Shown here piece by piece: positions 59,946-64,000 of a stretch of DNA of 64,000 bases. Position numbers and translations under genes: made by a program. Position 1 is the first letter of the stretch. The number at the start of each line of letters is the position of its first letter. Source of the DNA: Halobacillus andaensis. GTDB lineage: Bacteria > Bacillota > Bacilli > Bacillales > Halobacillaceae. The notes beneath the pieces are model-generated. The model made no database searches, was not told where the DNA came from, and worked only from the letters and a program-made list of their open reading frames with translations. The stretch covers positions 372,001-436,000 of the forward strand of contig NZ_BMEL01000003.1 of NCBI RefSeq assembly GCF_014636475.1. The letters are read 5' to 3'.

Positions 59946-62149
59946 GGAATAGCTCCTTTCCAAAGTTGTTTCAAATCGTTTGTTTGCTCTTCCACGACGG
60001 TTTCTTGTTGAGAACGGATGCGGTACACCCCATCCCCTGTGGCTTCTCCAAGAAGAATCGCATCTTCTACTAGTTGTTCAAATGCCTCTTGATTTTCCGG
60101 GTGAACAGATACTAAAAAGCGGGACTGAGTTTCTGAAAACAGGGCTGTTGTTAGATCATTATCAATAGTTACGTCACACCCAAGGCCTGCATCGAATAAA
60201 CTCTCTGCAAGAGCGACGGCTAGTCCGCCTTCAGCTACATCATGGGCAGACTCAATAATTCCTTGTTGAATCGCTTGTAAAAGCTGCTGCTGACGCTTTG
60301 TTTCTACTTGCAAATCTAAAACAGGTGCTTGACCAAAATGACGGCCTTCGCGTAATCCTTGCAGCTCACTGCCGCCAAATTCAGGTAACGTATTACCTAT
60401 GAGATAAATCAAATCTCCAGACTGCTTCATATGAGATTGAGTAATGTGCTTTGTATCTTCTACAAGTCCGACCATCCCCACTACTGGAGTAGGATAGATC
60501 GCCTGACCTCCAAATGATTCGTTATATAAAGACACGTTTCCGCTAATGACAGGAGTGTTTAATTGGCGGCACGCTTCACTCATGCCTTCAACACTCTTTT
60601 CCATCTGCCAGAAGATTTCCGGATTTTCCGGTGACCCGAAGTTTAATCCGTCGGTAATCCCCAGTGGACGGCCTCCCGAGCAGACAATGTTACGTGCTGC
60701 TTCAGCAACCGCAATCTGCCCCCCGACTTCTGGATCAAGATAAATATAGCGGGAGTTACAATCAGTGGTCATTGCAAGCGCCTTATTTGTCCCGCGAACG
60801 CGCAAGACGGCAGCGTCGGACCCCGGGGATACGACTGTATTCGTCTGAACCATGGAATCGTATTGATCGTACACCCATTCCTTGCTCGCAATCGTTGGCT
60901 GCTGCAGCAAGTCTTTCAACGTTTCTGAATAATTTTCTACTAGAGGTACATAACGATCCATCTCTTGATATTCTTTATAATAAGCAGGCACGCTTGATGG
61001 TTTATGATAAACCGGCGCGTCTTCCGCTAAGGAATCAACAGGCACATCGGCGACTGTTTCACCTAGATGAGTAAGACGGAAACGCTGATCTTCCGTAACC
61101 TCTCCTACTGAAACGGCTTCAAGATCATACTTTTCAAATACTTGCGCGATTTCATCTTCACGGCCTTTTTCTACTACCAGAAGCATACGCTCCTGCGACT
61201 CAGACAACATCATTTCGTAAGGCGTCATATTTAATTCACGCTGAGGGACTAAGTCCAGGTTCATGACCATGCCTGTTCCAGCTTTACTTGCCATTTCACT
61301 GGCAGAAGACGTCAGTCCTGCTGCTCCCATGTCTTGAATTCCGACAAGGGCATCGTGGTGAATCACTTCTAAGCAGGCTTCGATGAGAAGCTTTTCCATA
61401 AACGGGTCCCCAACTTGGACAGAAGGACGTTTTTCCTGTGACTCTTCCGTCAATTCCTCGGAAGCAAAAGTGGCGCCGTGAATGCCATCTCGTCCTGTTT
61501 TTGCTCCTACATACATTACCGTGTTACCAATGCCTGCAGCAATCCCCTTTTGAATATCCTTATGAGCGATTAAACCGACACACATGGCATTAACAAGCGG
61601 GTTGCCATTGTAGGCATCATCAAACTGAACCTCGCCGCCAACTGTCGGGACACCTACACAGTTTCCATAGCCCGCAATCCCGTGTACGACTTCTTCAAAA
61701 AGGTATTTCACTCTAGGGTGCTTCAGTGAGCCAAAACGAAGGGAATTTAATAATGCGATTGGACGTGCGCCCATGGAAAAGACATCACGTAAGATTCCTC
61801 CCACTCCTGTCGCTGCCCCTTGATATGGTTCTACTGCTGACGGGTGATTGTGGCTTTCTACTTTAAATACCACGGCTTGCTCATCACCAATATCAATAAT
61901 GCCAGCGCCTTCTCCTGGTCCTTGCAGCACGTGCTCGCCTTCCGTTGGAAACTTTCTAAGCAGAGGCTTGGAGTTTTTATAGCTGCAGTGTTCAGACCAC
62001 ATCACGGAGAAGAGACCCGTTTCTGTGTAATTTGGCAAGCGGCCAAGGATGTTCGTAATTGACTCAAACTCTTCGTCCGTGACGCCCATCTCTTTATATA
62101 ATTGCTGTTGTTTAATTTTTTCTGGACTGATCTCAAGCTTTGATGGCAT
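59921..62149 (-). CDS. purL: Phosphoribosylformylglycinamidine synthase subunit PurL
   Basis: The 742-residue synthetase subunit of the small (three-part) FGAM synthase, acting with PurQ and PurS. It contains [17 protein letters not shown] near residue 45, [20 protein letters not shown] near 85, and two PurM-like halves. ATG 62149 follows GGAGGGATAAG and begins [10 protein letters not shown]; a longer frame from 62209 lies within purQ and has no ribosome site. It overlaps the purQ end by 17 bases. Confidence 0.97.
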   Translation of the reverse strand: MPSKLEISPEKIKQQQLYKEMGVTDEEFESITNILGRLPNYTETGLFSVMWSEHCSYKNSKPLLRKFPTEGEHVLQGPGEGAGIIDIGDEQAVVFKVESHNHPSAVEPYQGAATGVGGILRDVFSMGARPIALLNSLRFGSLKHPRVKYLFEEVVHGIAGYGNCVGVPTVGGEVQFDDAYNGNPLVNAMCVGLIAHKDIQKGIAAGIGNTVMYVGAKTGRDGIHGATFASEELTEESQEKRPSVQVGDPFMEKLLIEACLEVIHHDALVGIQDMGAAGLTSSASEMASKAGTGMVMNLDLVPQRELNMTPYEMMLSESQERMLLVVEKGREDEIAQVFEKYDLEAVSVGEVTEDQRFRLTHLGETVADVPVDSLAEDAPVYHKPSSVPAYYKEYQEMDRYVPLVENYSETLKDLLQQPTIASKEWVYDQYDSMVQTNTVVSPGSDAAVLRVRGTNKALAMTTDCNSRYIYLDPEVGGQIAVAEAARNIVCSGGRPLGITDGLNFGSPENPEIFWQMEKSVEGMSEACRQLNTPVISGNVSLYNESFGGQAIYPTPVVGMVGLVEDTKHITQSHMKQSGDLIYLIGNTLPEFGGSELQGLREGRHFGQAPVLDLQVETKRQQQLLQAIQQGIIESAHDVAEGGLAVALAESLFDAGLGCDVTIDNDLTTALFSETQSRFLVSVHPENQEAFEQLVEDAILLGEATGDGVYRIRSQQETVVEEQTNDLKQLWKGAIPCLVKSKD

Positions 62150-62816
62150 GCTTATCCCTCCAATGCGTAAGGATCGACTGGAATAGACGAAGCCCGTCAG
62201 TTGTTCCAACTAGAGCATCGACGGCGCGTTCAGGATGCGGCATCATTCCCAGTACATTTCCTTGCTCGTTCGTTATGCCGGCAATATCCTTTACAGAGCC
62301 GTTCGGATTATTTTTATAAGAAAATGCAATTTGTTTGTTCGTTTGAAGCTGCTCGTACGTTGTCTCATCACAATAATAGTTGCCGTCTCCGTGAGCGATA
62401 GGAATCTCAATTTCCTCCTGCTCGTCATAATGATGAGTAAACATTGTTTCAGCATTTTCTACGATCAACGTTTCGTAGTGGCACATAAATTTCAAATGTT
62501 TGTTCGGCAGCATTGCTCCTGGAAGCAGCCCCATTTCAAGCAGGACTTGAAATCCATTACAAACGCCAAGAATAGGTTTACCGGCCTCAGCTGCTTCACG
62601 AATCTGTTCGATCACCGGCGAGGTAGAAGCAATAGCACCTGAGCGCAAGTAATCACCATAGGAGAACCCTCCTGGTAAAAGAATCGCATCATAACTTGAT
62701 AGGTCAGCCTCCTGGTACCAAACGAGGTCCGCATTTTGGCCGAGTGCTTCGGTTATGGCGAAATACATATCACGATCACAATTCGAGCCTGGAAATACAA
62801 CAACAGCGAATTTCAC
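62133..62816 (-). CDS. purQ: FGAM synthase glutaminase subunit
   Basis: Class I glutamine amidotransferase of 227 residues giving ammonia to PurL. Nucleophile Cys in [20 protein letters not shown] (about residue 86), oxyanion region [18 protein letters not shown], and His-Glu in [10 protein letters not shown]. The start is GTG at 62816, directly after the purS stop, with AGGAGGTCG as ribosome site. Confidence 0.97.
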   Translation of the reverse strand: MKFAVVVFPGSNCDRDMYFAITEALGQNADLVWYQEADLSSYDAILLPGGFSYGDYLRSGAIASTSPVIEQIREAAEAGKPILGVCNGFQVLLEMGLLPGAMLPNKHLKFMCHYETLIVENAETMFTHHYDEQEEIEIPIAHGDGNYYCDETTYEQLQTNKQIAFSYKNNPNGSVKDIAGITNEQGNVLGMMPHPERAVDALVGTTDGLRLFQSILTHWRDKHAIKA

Positions 62817-63062
62817 TTAAACGACCTCCTCGATCGTGTAGGAATAATCTTCAATTACTGGGTTAGCAAGCAGCTCGTCACACATTTTATCTACTTGCTG
62901 CTCAATATCCTTTGTGTCCTCAAGCATGACTTCCATGTACTTTCCTACTCTTACATCAGAGACATTGTTGTATTCCAAAGAATGCAATGAGTTTTGGACA
63001 GCCTTTCCTTGTGGATCGAGTACGCCTTCTTTAAGAGTGATGTAAATTTTTACTTTGCGCAT
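62817..63062 (-). CDS. purS: FGAM synthase subunit PurS
   Basis: The 81-residue dimeric linker that joins PurQ and PurL. It begins RKVKIYITLKEGVLDPQGKA, typical for PurS, with DVRVGKYMEVMLED in the middle. GGAGGAG precedes the ATG. It overlaps the purC end by 13 bases. Confidence 0.96.
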   Translation of the reverse strand: MRKVKIYITLKEGVLDPQGKAVQNSLHSLEYNNVSDVRVGKYMEVMLEDTKDIEQQVDKMCDELLANPVIEDYSYTIEEVV

Positions 63063-63772
63063 GTGTTCTCCTCCAGTCGTTGCAAAATATTTTCATACAC
63101 GGTGATTAAATCGCCTAAACTTTCACGAAATACGTCCTTATCCATTTTCTCGCCGGTTTCTTTATCCCAGAGACGGCACGTATCAGGAGAGATTTCATCA
63201 GCGAGCACAATGGTGCCATCTGCTAAACGCCCGAATTCTAGTTTGAAATCAACGAGGTCTAAGCCCACCTGCTTAAATAAGTCTTTTAAATGCTCGTTTA
63301 CTTGTAACGCTTTCTGTTTAATAGATTCTAATTCTTCTTCGTTTACATCTGTTAAATAGAGAGCATGCTGGTCATTTAGGATCGGATCATCCAGCTCATC
63401 TTTCTTATAGAAAAGCTCAACTAACGGGGGGGTGAAATCAGATTTTTCTTCAATACCCAGCCTTCTTGTAATGCTCCCGGCAGCAATATTTCTTACGACG
63501 ACTTCTAAAGGAATGATCGTCGTTTTCGCAACGAGCTGCTCAGTATCATTGAGAGCTTTTATAAAATGAGACGGCAGCTGCTGCTGTTGTAAATACTCAA
63601 AAATCCTTGAGGTGATTAAATTATTGAGGCGGCCTTTCCCCTCAAACTCATCCTTCTTTTTTCCATTGAATGCCGTGGCATCATTTTTATAAGACAAAAT
63701 TAGTTGTTCTGGCTCATTGGTTACGTGATACACTTTCTTCGCTTTCCCTTCATATAAAAGAGAACCTTTCAT
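63050..63772 (-). CDS. purC: SAICAR synthetase
   Basis: Joins aspartate to CAIR with ATP. The 240 residues start with KGSLLYEGKAKKVYHVTNEP, then SYKNDATAFNGKKKDEFEGK, VVVRNIAAGSITRRLG, and the C-terminal VLADEISPDTCRLWDKETGE, all diagnostic. GTGAGGTGA precedes the ATG, 34 bases after purB. Confidence 0.97.
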   Translation of the reverse strand: MKGSLLYEGKAKKVYHVTNEPEQLILSYKNDATAFNGKKKDEFEGKGRLNNLITSRIFEYLQQQQLPSHFIKALNDTEQLVAKTTIIPLEVVVRNIAAGSITRRLGIEEKSDFTPPLVELFYKKDELDDPILNDQHALYLTDVNEEELESIKQKALQVNEHLKDLFKQVGLDLVDFKLEFGRLADGTIVLADEISPDTCRLWDKETGEKMDKDVFRESLGDLITVYENILQRLEENTCAK

Positions 63773-63806
63773 TGGAAAATCACCTCACATTTGGATTTAA
63801 GCTTTA

Positions 63807-64000
63807 TTACAGTCCGATTCGGTCAAAAATTCGATCGACTTGTTTTAAGTGGTGCTTATAATCAAAACAAGCCTCGATTTGTTCATTGGACAATGTTGAA
63901 GTAATACGATCATCCGCTTCAATAAGTTCGCGGAATGGAATACCTCGCTCCCACGCTTCCATAGCTTTTGGCTGAACAAGGTCATAAGCTTCCTCACGTA
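63807..64000 (-). CDS. purB: Adenylosuccinate lyase, C-terminal part only
   Basis: The window edge cuts this gene; 64 residues of the C-terminus are visible, including [20 protein letters not shown] and the ending [10 protein letters not shown]. These match PurB of Bacillaceae, which splits SAICAR and adenylosuccinate. Its place before purC fits the purEKBCSQLFMNHD order. Confidence 0.93.
   Translation of the reverse strand, partial: REEAYDLVQPKAMEAWERGIPFRELIEADDRITSTLSNEQIEACFDYKHHLKQVDRIFDRIGL

Overview
The window reads as chromosome of a moderately halophilic, low-GC Bacillaceae (Halobacillus / Pontibacillus / Thalassobacillus type). This placement is inferred from B. subtilis-like gene order in several blocks, acidic proteins, a BCCT-type compatible-solute transporter, a proline symporter and an S-box-controlled cys operon. 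Most genes lie on the minus strand. No tRNA, rRNA, CRISPR array, phage or transposase was seen.

Region 1 (1-3.7 kb) is the assimilatory sulfate operon cysH-cysP-sat-cysC, read leftwards from a SAM riboswitch with a clear terminator/antiterminator. Region 2 (3.9-8.3 kb) holds an MFS transporter, an SLC13/DASS anion transporter, and a CtaG-like plus DUF2243 membrane pair. Region 3 (8.3-18.1 kb) is the assimilatory nitrate/nitrite operon nasB-nasC-nasD(nirB)-nasE(nirD)-nasF(cobA)-sirB, with two TnrA-like palindromes upstream. Its last two genes make siroheme precursors for nitrite reductase and probably also serve the separate sulfite reductase. Region 4 (18.1-22.5 kb) has a MurJ-like flippase with an NKWYS sulfotransferase-like protein, then a BCCT transporter.

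Region 5 (23-27 kb) is an anaerobic nitrate-respiration control locus: fnr (4Fe-4S type, Cys227/230/235), a cNMP-binding-fold protein without a DNA-binding domain, a narK nitrate transporter fused to a C-terminal PAS domain, and a divergent ywiC. Three of these genes have Fnr boxes placed exactly 41.5 bp upstream of the inferred start of transcription. Region 6 (27-33.3 kb) contains small membrane or unknown proteins (one resembling a duplicated ATP-synthase c subunit), a DUF4317 protein, a decayed zinc-ribbon gene, a composite intergenic repeat, and katG behind a PerR-like box.

Region 7 (33.4-55 kb) follows the B. subtilis order rlmCD-dgkB-gatBAC-putP/opuE-camS-ligA-pcrA-pcrB-yerC-yerB-yerA-purD. 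It differs by a NERD-domain protein followed by an exact 21-bp tandem array, a P5C dehydrogenase gene, and a 42-residue membrane protein coupled to putP. Region 8 (54-64 kb) is the purine operon read leftwards, purB(partial)-C-S-Q-L-F-M-N-H-D, with overlapping or closely spaced genes.

The most unusual items are the NarK-PAS fusion with its Fnr-driven cNMP-fold partner, the 21-bp iterated array at the 3' end of the NERD gene, the family of long palindromic intergenic elements (one bracketed by duplicated terminators), the pseudogene at 30.4-30.6 kb, and the small membrane proteins.
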